From: Rhizobium sp. P38BS-XIX
GTDB taxonomy: Bacteria > Pseudomonadota > Alphaproteobacteria > Rhizobiales > Rhizobiaceae
Length of the DNA: 64,000 bases
Reading direction: 5' to 3'
Assembly: GCF_012641435.1 (NCBI RefSeq)
Contig: NZ_JABAIJ010000001.1
Location: 1,550,001 to 1,614,000 of the forward strand
The notes beneath the pieces are model-generated. The model was not told where the DNA came from, ran no database searches, and saw only the letters and a list, made by a program, of their open reading frames with translations. Made by a program: the position numbers and the translations under genes. Shown in pieces: positions 46,190-54,330 of this stretch. Each line of letters opens with the position of its first letter. Position 1 is the first letter of the stretch.

Positions 46190-48556
46190 ATGAGCCATTC
46201 GGTCGAAAACAGGTTTTTCGCGATCGTCTGCGGTGCGCTGCTGGTTTTCGTAGCGCCGCTCTTCATACTTTTTCTGTTTCTGTCGTCTGAGCGCGCCGAG
46301 AAGGAAATCAAGGACCACATCACTGTCCTGCTCGTTGCCAACGCCCAGGCGCTTGCCAAGCCGCTGTGGGATCTGGATGAAGACAGCGTGACGCAGATCA
46401 GCGCCACCACCGTCGCAGAAGGCGCGATCGTCCGCGTGAACGTTCGCGATCTCTCAGGTCAACTCGACGTCACCCAGTCGACCATTCCGAAATCATACAA
46501 GGGCAATCTGGAATCCGTCTCGCGCTCGATCATCTACAACGGCGTCGACGGAGCCAAGAAGCTGGGCACCATCACCGTCTACTATCCCGAGCTTGGCCTG
46601 TTCGACGGCCTGAAGAATGAAGAGATCGTCTTCATCTCCATCTTCATCTTTGCGGTGCTGACGGTTTTTGGCGCGGCGTTGATCGGCAACCGCATCTTTG
46701 TCATACAGCCGTTGATGCGCTTGACGCATGCGATCGAAGCCACGCGCCGCCTCGGCTCGCGTCATCACGTCGACTGGCAATCCAATGACGAAATGGGGCG
46801 CCTCGCCAGCAGCTTCAACGATATGCAGAGCAAGCTGCAGCGTGAAGAGAACGAGCTGAAGCTTGCCCACCGTCGTGCCACCGATACCTACAATCTGACG
46901 CCCGCGATGCTCTTCTCGCTCGACAAGGACGAGTGCATCGCGGCGGTGAGTGACTACTGGCTTGCCGCCACCGGTTACGACCGTGAAGAGGTGCTGGGGC
47001 GCGAATTCGCAAGCCTGGTGCTGCCGGAATCGCGCGCGCATTATGTCGAACGCAAGCACACCAATCCCGATAGCGCCGCGCGACTGGCCGTGACAGTCAA
47101 ATTCCTGTGCCGCAACGAGCTGGTCATGGACGTGCTGATCCTTGAGACCACCGCCATCCAGGACGGCCTTTCGCTTTCGGTCATGACCGATGTCACCGAA
47201 CTCAAGCAATCCGAAGACCGAAACCTGCGGCAGGCGATCACCGATCACCTCACAGGCCTGCTCAATCGGCAGGGCTTCGAAACCGCGCTCGACGGCAAGA
47301 TCGACGAGGCGGATCTGCGTCGTAGCGAGCTCGCCTGTCTTTTCATCGACCTCGATCGCTTCAAGTGGATCAACGACAATATGGGCCATGCCGCCGGCGA
47401 TGCGGCCCTTCGCGAGCTGGTATCCCGCCTGCAGAAGCGTCTGCGCCCCGGCGATATCGCCGCGCGCTTGGGTGGCGACGAATTTGCAATCCTGCTGGTC
47501 GCAGACGACGCGGAAGCCCGCGCCTTCGAGATGTCCGCCAGCATCGCCGAAATCTTCGAGTCGCCATTCGTCGGCGACGCTCGTCTCAGCGCCAGCATCG
47601 GCATCGCCATTTACCCGCGCCAGGCGACGAATGCCGCCGAACTGCTGCTCAAATCCGACATCGCGATGTATGCCAAGAAGCGCGACGGCAAGAACGGCGC
47701 CCAGATCTTCGATAACGGCATGCTGGATGATTCCCGTCGGCGCGCCGAGCTGGAAAGCCATATCGAAAGCGGCCTGAGCGAAGACTGGTTCGAGGCCTAT
47801 CTGCAACCGGTCGTGAACATCGACGATCGTTCGATCGCCGGCTTTGAGGCGCTGATGCGGCTGAACCATCCGCAGAAAGGCATTCTGCCCCCGGGTCGCA
47901 TAATCGAGGTTGCCGAGGAAACCGGCTCCATCATCCGGATCGGCAATCGCATCATGGAGAAAGCGATCGCCAACTTCGCACGCCTCTCGCGGGTCGACGC
48001 CATGCAGGAGACCTATCTGGCCATCAACTTCTCGCCGCTGCAATTCGAGCCGGAATTGCCGATGCGCATCGCATCCCTGCTATCGCGCTACGATATTTCG
48101 CCACGACGCATCATCGTCGAGATCACCGAAGCAGTTCTCATGGATGACAATCCCGAGACCCGGATGGCCATCAACGAAATCTGCCGCTATGGCTGCCGTA
48201 TCGCGCTTGACGACTTCGGCACGGGCTATTCCTCGCTGAGCTATATCAACCGCTTCCCGGTCGACATCATCAAGATCGACCAGTCCTTTGTCCGCGCCAT
48301 CAACGATACCGCTTCGGATGTCAGCGCCAAGAGCCGCATGCTGGTGGAAAGCATCACGACGCTTTCGCACAAGATGAATTGCACCGTGATCGCCGAAGGC
48401 GTCGAGACCGAGGAAGAGTGCGCGACGTTGCGCTCCATGGGGATCGACTACGGCCAGGGTTATCTTTTCTATCGGCCGCAGCACCCGGATCATCTGATGA
48501 AGACGCTGGCCAGCCAGCAATTCGAGCAACATGCCGGCGTAGCGCAGGCGTCCTAG
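46190..48556 (+). CDS. Membrane GGDEF-EAL cyclic-di-GMP enzyme with periplasmic sensor and PAS
   Basis: 788 residues: helix 1 (about 8-30), periplasmic domain (about 31-145), helix 2 (about 147-168), HAMP, PAS (about 230-345), GGDEF (about 350-515) and EAL (about 530-775). Cyclase motif GGDEF is intact near 428, with an RPGD product-inhibition site five residues before. EAL motif (FEALMRL), ITEAVLMDD, DDFGTGYSSL and AEGVET are intact, so both synthesis and breakdown of c-di-GMP are possible. The next gene is a periplasmic solute-binding protein 14 bp away, a likely partner that signals through the periplasmic domain. Confidence 0.92.
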   Translation: MSHSVENRFFAIVCGALLVFVAPLFILFLFLSSERAEKEIKDHITVLLVANAQALAKPLWDLDEDSVTQISATTVAEGAIVRVNVRDLSGQLDVTQSTIPKSYKGNLESVSRSIIYNGVDGAKKLGTITVYYPELGLFDGLKNEEIVFISIFIFAVLTVFGAALIGNRIFVIQPLMRLTHAIEATRRLGSRHHVDWQSNDEMGRLASSFNDMQSKLQREENELKLAHRRATDTYNLTPAMLFSLDKDECIAAVSDYWLAATGYDREEVLGREFASLVLPESRAHYVERKHTNPDSAARLAVTVKFLCRNELVMDVLILETTAIQDGLSLSVMTDVTELKQSEDRNLRQAITDHLTGLLNRQGFETALDGKIDEADLRRSELACLFIDLDRFKWINDNMGHAAGDAALRELVSRLQKRLRPGDIAARLGGDEFAILLVADDAEARAFEMSASIAEIFESPFVGDARLSASIGIAIYPRQATNAAELLLKSDIAMYAKKRDGKNGAQIFDNGMLDDSRRRAELESHIESGLSEDWFEAYLQPVVNIDDRSIAGFEALMRLNHPQKGILPPGRIIEVAEETGSIIRIGNRIMEKAIANFARLSRVDAMQETYLAINFSPLQFEPELPMRIASLLSRYDISPRRIIVEITEAVLMDDNPETRMAINEICRYGCRIALDDFGTGYSSLSYINRFPVDIIKIDQSFVRAINDTASDVSAKSRMLVESITTLSHKMNCTVIAEGVETEEECATLRSMGIDYGQGYLFYRPQHPDHLMKTLASQQFEQHAGVAQAS

Positions 48557-48570
48557 AGATGAGGAACCGC

Positions 48571-49302
48571 ATGCGAAAATTGGTGCTGATCTTATCCGCC
48601 GCCTTGCTTTCGCTGCCGCTCCTCTCAAAAGCTCAGGCCGAGCCGGTTCATTTTACCACCGAAGAATACCCCCCTTTCAATTATCGTGACGGCAAGCAAC
48701 CGGTCGGTGCCCTCACCGATCAGGTGGTTAAGGTGATGAATGATATAGGCGTCGACTATACGATCGATGTCCTGCCCTGGGCTCGAGCCTATAGCCAGGC
48801 GCAATCCGATCCGATGACCTGCGTGTTCGCCACGGCCCACAACGAGGAGCGCGACAAGCTCTTCAAATGGGTTCAACCGCTGTTGATCGATCGCAATGTT
48901 CTGGTCAAGCACACAGGCTCCCAGGTCGCCGCCGCCACGATCGACGATGCCAAGCGCTATATCGTCGGCACCTGGCGCGACGACTATACGGAGACGATCC
49001 TGCGCCGGAACAGCTTTCCACGCATCGATGTCGGCACCGATTTCCGAGCCACCCTGAAGAAATTGATGAGCGACCGCATCGATCTCATGCCGATTTCGGA
49101 GTTTTACTTTGCCAAGCTGAAAAGCCAGGGCACGCCGCTGGAAAAGGTAACGATCCTGTCGCAGCAGCCGATGGGGATTGCCTGCCAGAAGAATTTCCCC
49201 AATGATCTCCTGAGCCGAATGCAAGCGGCGCTCGATGCGCTCATTGCCAACGGCACGCAGCAGCAGATTTTCGATAAGTACGGTCTTCGCCTGGACGACT
49301 GA
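48571..49302 (+). CDS. Periplasmic solute-binding protein (SBP_bac_3 family)
   Basis: 243 residues with signal peptide MRKLVLILSAALLSLPLLSKAQA. Family 3 binding fold: FTTEEYPPFNYRDGKQPVGALTDQV at the start, PWARAYSQAQ, and C-terminal LIANGTQQQIFDKYGL. No permease or ATPase gene is near; the neighbour is the GGDEF-EAL receptor. Like the NspS-MbaA pair of Vibrio cholerae, it probably acts as ligand-sensing partner, not transporter part. ATG at 48571 preceded by GAGGAA; an ATG 12 bases upstream is possible. Confidence 0.85.
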   Translation: MRKLVLILSAALLSLPLLSKAQAEPVHFTTEEYPPFNYRDGKQPVGALTDQVVKVMNDIGVDYTIDVLPWARAYSQAQSDPMTCVFATAHNEERDKLFKWVQPLLIDRNVLVKHTGSQVAAATIDDAKRYIVGTWRDDYTETILRRNSFPRIDVGTDFRATLKKLMSDRIDLMPISEFYFAKLKSQGTPLEKVTILSQQPMGIACQKNFPNDLLSRMQAALDALIANGTQQQIFDKYGLRLDD

Positions 49303-49375
49303 CGCCATCGCGCCTTGACTTTGCCGACAAATCGCTGTGGTGAAGGGCATCGGCATTTTCCAAGGGGTGAGGCGC

Positions 49376-50095
49376 ATGCTTCTCATCGTGGGCCTCGGCA
49401 ATCCCGGCGCCAAATATCAGGGCAACCGCCACAATATCGGCTTCATGGCCGTGGACGCGATCTACCGTCGTCATAGCTTTTCGCCCTGGTCGAAGAAGTT
49501 CAAGGCCGAGATCGCCGAAGGCGAGCTTGGCGGCCAGAAGGTCCTGCTCATCAAGCCGCAGACCTTTATGAACCTCTCGGGCGAATCCGTCGGCGAAGCC
49601 ATGCGCTTCTACAAGCTTCAACCCTCGGATATTGTTGTCGTCTATGACGAGCTCGACCTGCCGGCCGGCAAGGCACGGCTGAAGACCGGCGGCGGTCATG
49701 GCGGGCATAACGGCATCAAGTCCATCGATGCCCATTGCGGCAAGGAGTACCGGCGCCTGCGTCTGGGTATTGGCCATCCCGGTGCCAAAGAACTCGTGCA
49801 CAATCACGTTCTCGGCGATTTCGCCAAGGTGGACCGCGATTGGCTGGAACCGCTGTTCGACGCGCTGGCCGACAACACCGACATGCTGGTGCGCGGCGAG
49901 GATTCGCAGCTGATGAACAAGATCGCCCTTGCTCTTGGTGGCAAGGCGGAAGCCGAGACACCAAAACCTGAAAAGAAGCCGCCGGCCGCCAAGTCGCATA
50001 TTCATCAGGCGCGCAATCACAACCAGCCGAAAATCCCGGAAACGGGACCCATGGCGGAAATGCTGAAGAGGATGTTCGGCAAAAAGGACAATTGA
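49376..50095 (+). CDS. pth: Peptidyl-tRNA hydrolase
   Basis: Releases tRNA from peptidyl-tRNA dropped by ribosomes. 239 residues: [20 protein letters not shown] at the start with the catalytic His, [29 protein letters not shown]. The C-terminal extension ([15 protein letters not shown]) is rhizobial and basic. Start MLLIVGLG preceded by AAGGGG; an in-frame codon 39 bases upstream is rejected. GNAT gene starts one base after the stop. Confidence 0.96.
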   Translation: MLLIVGLGNPGAKYQGNRHNIGFMAVDAIYRRHSFSPWSKKFKAEIAEGELGGQKVLLIKPQTFMNLSGESVGEAMRFYKLQPSDIVVVYDELDLPAGKARLKTGGGHGGHNGIKSIDAHCGKEYRRLRLGIGHPGAKELVHNHVLGDFAKVDRDWLEPLFDALADNTDMLVRGEDSQLMNKIALALGGKAEAETPKPEKKPPAAKSHIHQARNHNQPKIPETGPMAEMLKRMFGKKDN

Positions 50096-50096
50096 C

Positions 50097-50558
50097 ATGC
50101 CGGACGCTGCAACCGAAACAATCATCCGGCCAATCGAGAAGGCTGACCTGCCGACATTGCTTGCGCTCTACCAGCATCTGAACGCGGAAGACCCGATGCT
50201 GGACCCGCAGGTTGCCGAAAGCCGTTTTGCAGACATTCTGGCCCATCCCGGCATGACGATCTTCGCGGCCTTTGACGGCGAAAAAGCCACGTCATCCGTT
50301 ACGCTTGTGGTCATTCCCAATCTGACACGCGCCGGCGCGCCCTATGCTCTGATTGAAAACGTCGTTACCCATGCCGACTACCGCCAGCGTGGCCTTGCCG
50401 GACAGGTGATCGGCAAGGCGGTCGAGACCGCGTGGGAAAGAAACTGCTACAAGGCGATGCTTCTGACCGGCTCGAAAGACCCTGCAACGCTACGCTTCTA
50501 CGCCAATTGCGGCTTCCAGCAGGATAAAACCGGCTTCCAGATCCGCCGCCCCGGCTAG
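50097..50558 (+). CDS. GNAT-family N-acetyltransferase
   Basis: 153 residues of the Gcn5-related fold. IRPIEKADLPTLLALY at the start, acetyl-CoA site ENVVTHADYRQRGLAGQVIGKAV (the QRGLAG loop) and C-terminal LTGSKDPATLRFYANCGF. Substrate unknown. Begins one base after the pth stop, so coupled to it; convergent with clpS2 at 15 bp. Confidence 0.9.
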   Translation: MPDAATETIIRPIEKADLPTLLALYQHLNAEDPMLDPQVAESRFADILAHPGMTIFAAFDGEKATSSVTLVVIPNLTRAGAPYALIENVVTHADYRQRGLAGQVIGKAVETAWERNCYKAMLLTGSKDPATLRFYANCGFQQDKTGFQIRRPG

Positions 50559-50573
50559 CGAGACCGTCTCACA

Positions 50574-50885
50574 CTATTCTTCCGGTTCCGTCGTGAACAT
50601 CAACGGGAAGCCGGCGTGCTTTGCCAGATCGATGGCCTCCTGGGCCTTCGTTTCGGCAATATCACGCGCGCAAACCATGACCACGCAGGTACCGAGCTTG
50701 TGCGCCGTCATCATCACGCGATGACCGGCATCCTCGCTCATGCGGAACACCGCCTTCAGCACCATGGTCACGAATTCGCGCGGCGTATAATCGTCATTGA
50801 CGAGTATCACCTTGTAGAGCTTCGGCCTCTCGACCTTCGGCTTCGTTTTAGTCTTTGGTTTTAGGACAACATCATTGTCACTCAT
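50574..50885 (-). CDS. clpS2: ClpS2-type adaptor of ClpAP
   Basis: 103 residues, adaptor that hands N-degron substrates to ClpAP. KLYKVILVNDDYTPREFVTMVLKAVF with the substrate-pocket Asn-Asp-Asp, AHKLGTCVVMVC with the pocket residues, and FTTEPEE at the end. Rhizobia have two ClpS proteins; the Lys/Pro-rich N-terminal extension (LKPKTKTKPKVERP) is like ClpS2. Start taken at MSDNDV (50885); a GTG at 50894 is possible. Divergent from the rtcB leader. Confidence 0.92.
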   Translation of the reverse strand: MSDNDVVLKPKTKTKPKVERPKLYKVILVNDDYTPREFVTMVLKAVFRMSEDAGHRVMMTAHKLGTCVVMVCARDIAETKAQEAIDLAKHAGFPLMFTTEPEE

Positions 50886-51016
50886 CGGCATCACCGTTGA
50901 CGACAGGGAAAGGGATTTGAGCTAATGCCCTTATTATAGTGCGCCGCACCAGATCGTTCAAGCATGCTCGTGCGGAGAAGAACGAGGCAGGCGATGCCGC
51001 GCGGCAAAACCATCGC

Positions 51017-51044
51017 TTGCAATTCGTTCGATTTCGCTTATAAA
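51017..51044 (+). promoter_or_regulatory. Promoter of the rtcB-prfH operon
   Basis: TTGCAA (51017-51022), 16-bp spacer, TATAAA (51039-51044): one of the best sigma-70 matches in the window. The predicted start near 51051 leaves a leader of about 150 nt holding a leader ORF and a hairpin. Confidence 0.65.
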
Positions 51045-51079
51045 GCGCCTTCTATTTACTCAGGTTCGGGAGCACAAAA

Positions 51080-51124
51080 ATGAAGAGCACAGCTTCATCG
51101 CGCCCCTTAAGGGCACAAGCGTAA
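51080..51124 (+). CDS. Possible 14-codon leader peptide of rtcB-prfH
   Basis: ATG with GGGAG seven bases upstream (51068-51072) opens a frame of 14 codons: MKSTASSRPLRAQA, then TAA. It lies in the leader, about 30 nt after the likely transcription start. The base after its stop begins a hairpin, and CCCTTAAGGG inside it can fold too. This is the layout of a translation-coupled attenuator. Whether it is translated is unknown; chance occurrence of a short ORF cannot be excluded. Confidence 0.4.
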   Translation: MKSTASSRPLRAQA

Positions 51125-51142
51125 GCAGCGTCGACGCGCTGC
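51125..51142 (+). promoter_or_regulatory. Hairpin right after leader-peptide stop
   Basis: Stem GCAGCG (51125-51130) with CGCTGC (51137-51142), loop TCGACG. A T-run (51150-51154) follows eight bases later, so it is not a clean terminator but could act as an attenuator or anti-antiterminator. Confidence 0.4.
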
Positions 51143-51201
51143 CGTGAGCTTTTTCAATCGGCGTTGATGCCGAGAGATCGACCCATCCTGGGAATATTTT
51201 C

Positions 51202-52422
51202 ATGGGCAATTCCATAGGGACCCCTGGTCCCATCGACATGCACTGCGGTCAGCCTGCTGCCGCGGTGACGCATTATTTTACATCGAAATCCTGGATCGAA
51301 GGGGCCGCGCTGGAACAGCTCCGGGAGACCGCAAGTCTTCCCGGCATGCGCTCCGTCGCCGGTTTTCCTGATCTTCATCCCGGCAAGTACGGACCGGTCG
51401 GCATGGCCGCGCTTGCATCAAGGGTTTATCCGCAGCTGATCGGCACGGATATCGGATGTGGCATGGGCCTGTTCGAGTTCGACTTGCCGCTGCGCAAATT
51501 CAAACTCGATAAGGCGGCTGACGCATTGCGCCGTCTGGAAAGCGTCGAGTTCGACGTTCCACACACGCCGAGCGTCGATCCGTCGTTCGGTCTCGAATTC
51601 GGCGCGGAAACGCTGGGCACCATCGGTGGCGGCAACCACTTTTGCGAAGTGCAGGCAGTTGAGGATCTGTTTGAAGATGATGCAAGCCAATGGCTGGACA
51701 AGCAGAAGCTCTATCTGCTCGTCCATACCGGCTCGCGCGATCTGGGAGCCAAGGTATTCAGCCGAACGGTCGCCGAGAGCAGCGGCATGGCCAACGGCCT
51801 CGACCCGCAATCCGGTGCCGGCGAGCAATGGCTGATGCTTCACGATCTTTGTGTCGAATGGGCAGCGCTCAATCGCCGTATGATCGCGCAGCGTGCCGCT
51901 GCAGTCCTTCGAGCGGAGATCCGGCTGGTTGCCGATGTCCCGCACAATCTCGTGCGGGCGTTTGAAGATGGCTACGTCCATTATAAAGGAGCGGGTGCCG
52001 TCCAGGGTTGCCCTATCGCACCGATCGCCGGCTCCAGGGCGAGCCTGAGCTATGTCGTCGAACCGCTTCCGGCGGTGGCAAAGGCACACTTTGCGATCTC
52101 GCACGGCGCCGGCCGGAAATACGATCGTCGCAACATGCATGGCCGCACGGGCAACACTCGCTCGGAACGGGAAGCATTGCTGCGCAACCCATGGGGCGGC
52201 ATCGCGATCTGCGACGATCGCAAACTCGCGATCGAGGAAGCCGCCGGCGCCTACAAGAATGCCGACCAGGTCATCGCCGATCTGGCCGAACACGGTCTCA
52301 TCCGGCCCCTCGCATCGATGAAACCGCTGATTACCTACAAGAAGGTCAACGTCGACCACGAGGAAGCGAAACAGGATCGAACACGGGACCGCAGAGCAGA
52401 TGGGAGGCGCTGGAATGTCTGA
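51202..52422 (+). CDS. rtcB: RtcB-family RNA ligase (PrfH-associated)
   Basis: GTP- and Mn-dependent 3'-phosphate RNA ligase. 406 residues. Metal and active-site parts are all present: FPDLHPGKYGPVG, IGTDIGCGMGLF (Asp and Cys), TIGGGNHFCEVQ, LLVHTGSRDLG, VPHNLVRAFEDGY and ISHGAGRKYDRRNMHG with the His that is guanylylated. In PrfH-linked systems it reseals 16S rRNA cut in the decoding centre by nucleases such as colicin E3-like toxins; that role is known from the family, not shown here. Overlaps prfH by eight bases, so translation is coupled. Confidence 0.92.
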   Translation: MGNSIGTPGPIDMHCGQPAAAVTHYFTSKSWIEGAALEQLRETASLPGMRSVAGFPDLHPGKYGPVGMAALASRVYPQLIGTDIGCGMGLFEFDLPLRKFKLDKAADALRRLESVEFDVPHTPSVDPSFGLEFGAETLGTIGGGNHFCEVQAVEDLFEDDASQWLDKQKLYLLVHTGSRDLGAKVFSRTVAESSGMANGLDPQSGAGEQWLMLHDLCVEWAALNRRMIAQRAAAVLRAEIRLVADVPHNLVRAFEDGYVHYKGAGAVQGCPIAPIAGSRASLSYVVEPLPAVAKAHFAISHGAGRKYDRRNMHGRTGNTRSEREALLRNPWGGIAICDDRKLAIEEAAGAYKNADQVIADLAEHGLIRPLASMKPLITYKKVNVDHEEAKQDRTRDRRADGRRWNV

Positions 52423-53032
52423 CATTCACCTTCTCGCAACATCAGGCAACGGCCCGGCGGAATGCCGGGTCGCGCTGAAGTCCCTGCTGTCCATTCTGGA
52501 GCGCGAGGCCCGCGAAAAAGACTGCGAGATCGAGATTGCCGCATCCCGAGCACCCGATCCGCACGGCCCGGTTTCGGCAATCATCACGCTGCGCGGGGCG
52601 CAGGCACGGCGCCTCGCCTCGGATTATTGCGGCTCGATCCGCTTCATTTTCAAAAGCAGGATCAGACCCGGGCACAAGCGGCAAAACTGGTTCGTCGGCA
52701 TAAAGCAGATCGAACTCCCCGACACGGCGCAGGAAATGCCGACCGTCCAACGGGAGGATATCCGTTTCGAGACATTGCGTGCCGGTGGTCCAGGCGGACA
52801 ACATCAGAACACGACGGATAGCGCCGTCAGGGCCACGCATATCGCCACCGGTATCACAGTGACCTGCCGCGACGAGCGCTCCCAGCACCGGAACAAGGCG
52901 CTGGCCGTGCGGCGGCTGGAAGCGATGCTGCAAGTGCTGGCCGAACGGCAGAGCCAGAATGCCAAGACCGCCCTCTTCCTTGCCAACAAGGAGCTGGAGC
53001 GCGGCAACGAAGTGAAGGTGTTCCGGCTTTGA
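52415..53032 (+). CDS. prfH: Release-factor-like ribosome-rescue protein PrfH
   Basis: 205 residues, short class I release-factor homologue without the stop-codon-reading domain. GGPGGQHQNTTDSAVRATH (GGQ at 127-129) is the peptidyl-tRNA hydrolysis loop; C-terminal basic tail (NKELERGNEVKVFRL). PrfH frees stalled damaged ribosomes before RtcB reseals the rRNA. Start MSDIHLL has GGGAGG upstream. Genes end at a perfect hairpin. The pair is mobile among bacteria and not universal in rhizobia. Confidence 0.92.
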   Translation: MSDIHLLATSGNGPAECRVALKSLLSILEREAREKDCEIEIAASRAPDPHGPVSAIITLRGAQARRLASDYCGSIRFIFKSRIRPGHKRQNWFVGIKQIELPDTAQEMPTVQREDIRFETLRAGGPGGQHQNTTDSAVRATHIATGITVTCRDERSQHRNKALAVRRLEAMLQVLAERQSQNAKTALFLANKELERGNEVKVFRL

Positions 53033-53038
53033 AAAATG

Positions 53039-53064
53039 GTTCGCCCGGTCTACACCGGGCGAAC
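53039..53064 (+). terminator. Hairpin after prfH
   Basis: Perfect 11-bp stem GTTCGCCCGGT (53039-53049) with ACCGGGCGAAC (53054-53064), loop CTAC. The T-run is short (ACTTTCC), but the stem is strong and sits 7 bp after the stop. Confidence 0.65.
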
Positions 53065-53187
53065 ACTTTCCGCTTCGGAACAAGCCTTTTCGCCGGAAAA
53101 GCGGCTCGCTTTCCGCACAAGACTTGACCCGCAACGGCCCTTCGCTCATACGCACTGCAAAGATTTTCAAGATATGGACAAGGTGCC

Positions 53188-54291
53188 ATGGGTTTCAAAT
53201 GCGGTATCGTCGGGCTGCCGAATGTCGGCAAGTCCACTCTGTTCAACGCGCTGACAAAGACGGCGGCAGCGCAGGCTGCCAATTATCCGTTCTGCACGAT
53301 CGAGCCGAACACGGGTGAAGTGGCCGTTCCCGATCCGCGCATGCGCAAGCTTGCCGACATCGCCAAGTCGAAAGAGCTCATCCCGACGCGCATCTCCTTC
53401 GTAGATATCGCCGGCCTTGTACGTGGCGCGTCGAAGGGCGAAGGCCTCGGCAACCAGTTCCTCGCCAACATCCGCGAAGTCGATGCCATCGTGCATGTGC
53501 TGCGCTGTTTCGAAGACAGCGACATCACCCATGTCGAAGGTCGCATCAACCCCGTCGCCGACGCCGAGACGATCGAGACCGAGCTGATGCTCGCCGACCT
53601 CGATAGCCTCGAGCGCCGCACCGAGCAGACCCGCAAGCGCGCCACCGGCAAGGACAAAGAATCGGTGGCGATGCTGCCGATCATGGAAGCCTCGCTGAAG
53701 CTGCTTCAGGATGGCAAGCCGGTTCGCACGCTGCTGTCGAAACTCGACGCCGAAGAGATCCGCATCCTCAAGGGCCTGAACCTGCTGACCTCGCATCCGG
53801 TGCTCTACGTTTGCAACGTCGCCGAGGGCGATGCGGTGACCGGCAACGATCACACGGCAGCCGTTGCCGCCATGGCCAAGGAGCAGAATTCGGAAGTCGT
53901 CATCATTTCCGCCGCCATCGAGGCGGAAGTCGCACAGCTGCCGGATGAAGAAGCCACCGAATTCCTGTCCGCTCTCGGCCTCGACGAAGCCGGCCTCGAC
54001 CGCCTGATCCGTGCCGGCTACAAGCTCTTGCACCTCATCACCTACTTCACCGTAGGCCCGAAAGAGACGCGTGCCTGGACGATCGAAACGGGCACGAAGG
54101 CGCCGCAGGCCGCCGGCGTCATCCATTCGGACTTCGAGCGCGGCTTCATCCGCGCCAACACCATCGCCTATGAAGACTACATTGCCTACAACGGCGAAGT
54201 TGGCGCAAAGGAAGCCGGCAAGGCACGCGACGAAGGTAAGGAATACGTCGTTCAGGATGGCGACGTCATCCATTTCCGCTTCAACACCTGA
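53188..54291 (+). CDS. ychF: Universally conserved Obg-like ATPase YchF
   Basis: 367 residues: P-loop GLPNVGKSTLFNALT, switch II region FVDIAGLVRGASKGEGLGNQFL (lacking the usual GTPase Gln), helical domain, and C-terminal TGS domain (TYFTVGPKETRAW). Binds ribosome and ATP and acts in oxidative stress responses. Last of the rplY-pth-ychF stretch. Downstream hairpin overlaps the convergent gene. Confidence 0.97.
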   Translation: MGFKCGIVGLPNVGKSTLFNALTKTAAAQAANYPFCTIEPNTGEVAVPDPRMRKLADIAKSKELIPTRISFVDIAGLVRGASKGEGLGNQFLANIREVDAIVHVLRCFEDSDITHVEGRINPVADAETIETELMLADLDSLERRTEQTRKRATGKDKESVAMLPIMEASLKLLQDGKPVRTLLSKLDAEEIRILKGLNLLTSHPVLYVCNVAEGDAVTGNDHTAAVAAMAKEQNSEVVIISAAIEAEVAQLPDEEATEFLSALGLDEAGLDRLIRAGYKLLHLITYFTVGPKETRAWTIETGTKAPQAAGVIHSDFERGFIRANTIAYEDYIAYNGEVGAKEAGKARDEGKEYVVQDGDVIHFRFNT

Positions 54292-54302
54292 TCCGTTTCA
54301 GC

Positions 54303-54330
54303 CTGCCGGCGCCTATCTGAGCGCCGGCAG
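54303..54330. terminator. ychF terminator overlapping convergent gene's last codons
   Basis: Stem CTGCCGGCGC (54303-54312) with GCGCCGGCAG (54321-54330), 8-nt loop, then CTTTGCC. It lies half in the intergenic space and half in the final codons of the membrane-protein gene. Confidence 0.7.

Noticed and set aside
46493..48043. Long open frame antisense to the GGDEF-EAL gene
   Set aside because: Shadow of a clearly coding gene; no motif or ribosome site.
51080..51160. Possible tRNA or riboswitch in the rtcB leader
   Set aside because: No cloverleaf or known riboswitch core can be drawn; a leader ORF with stems fits better.
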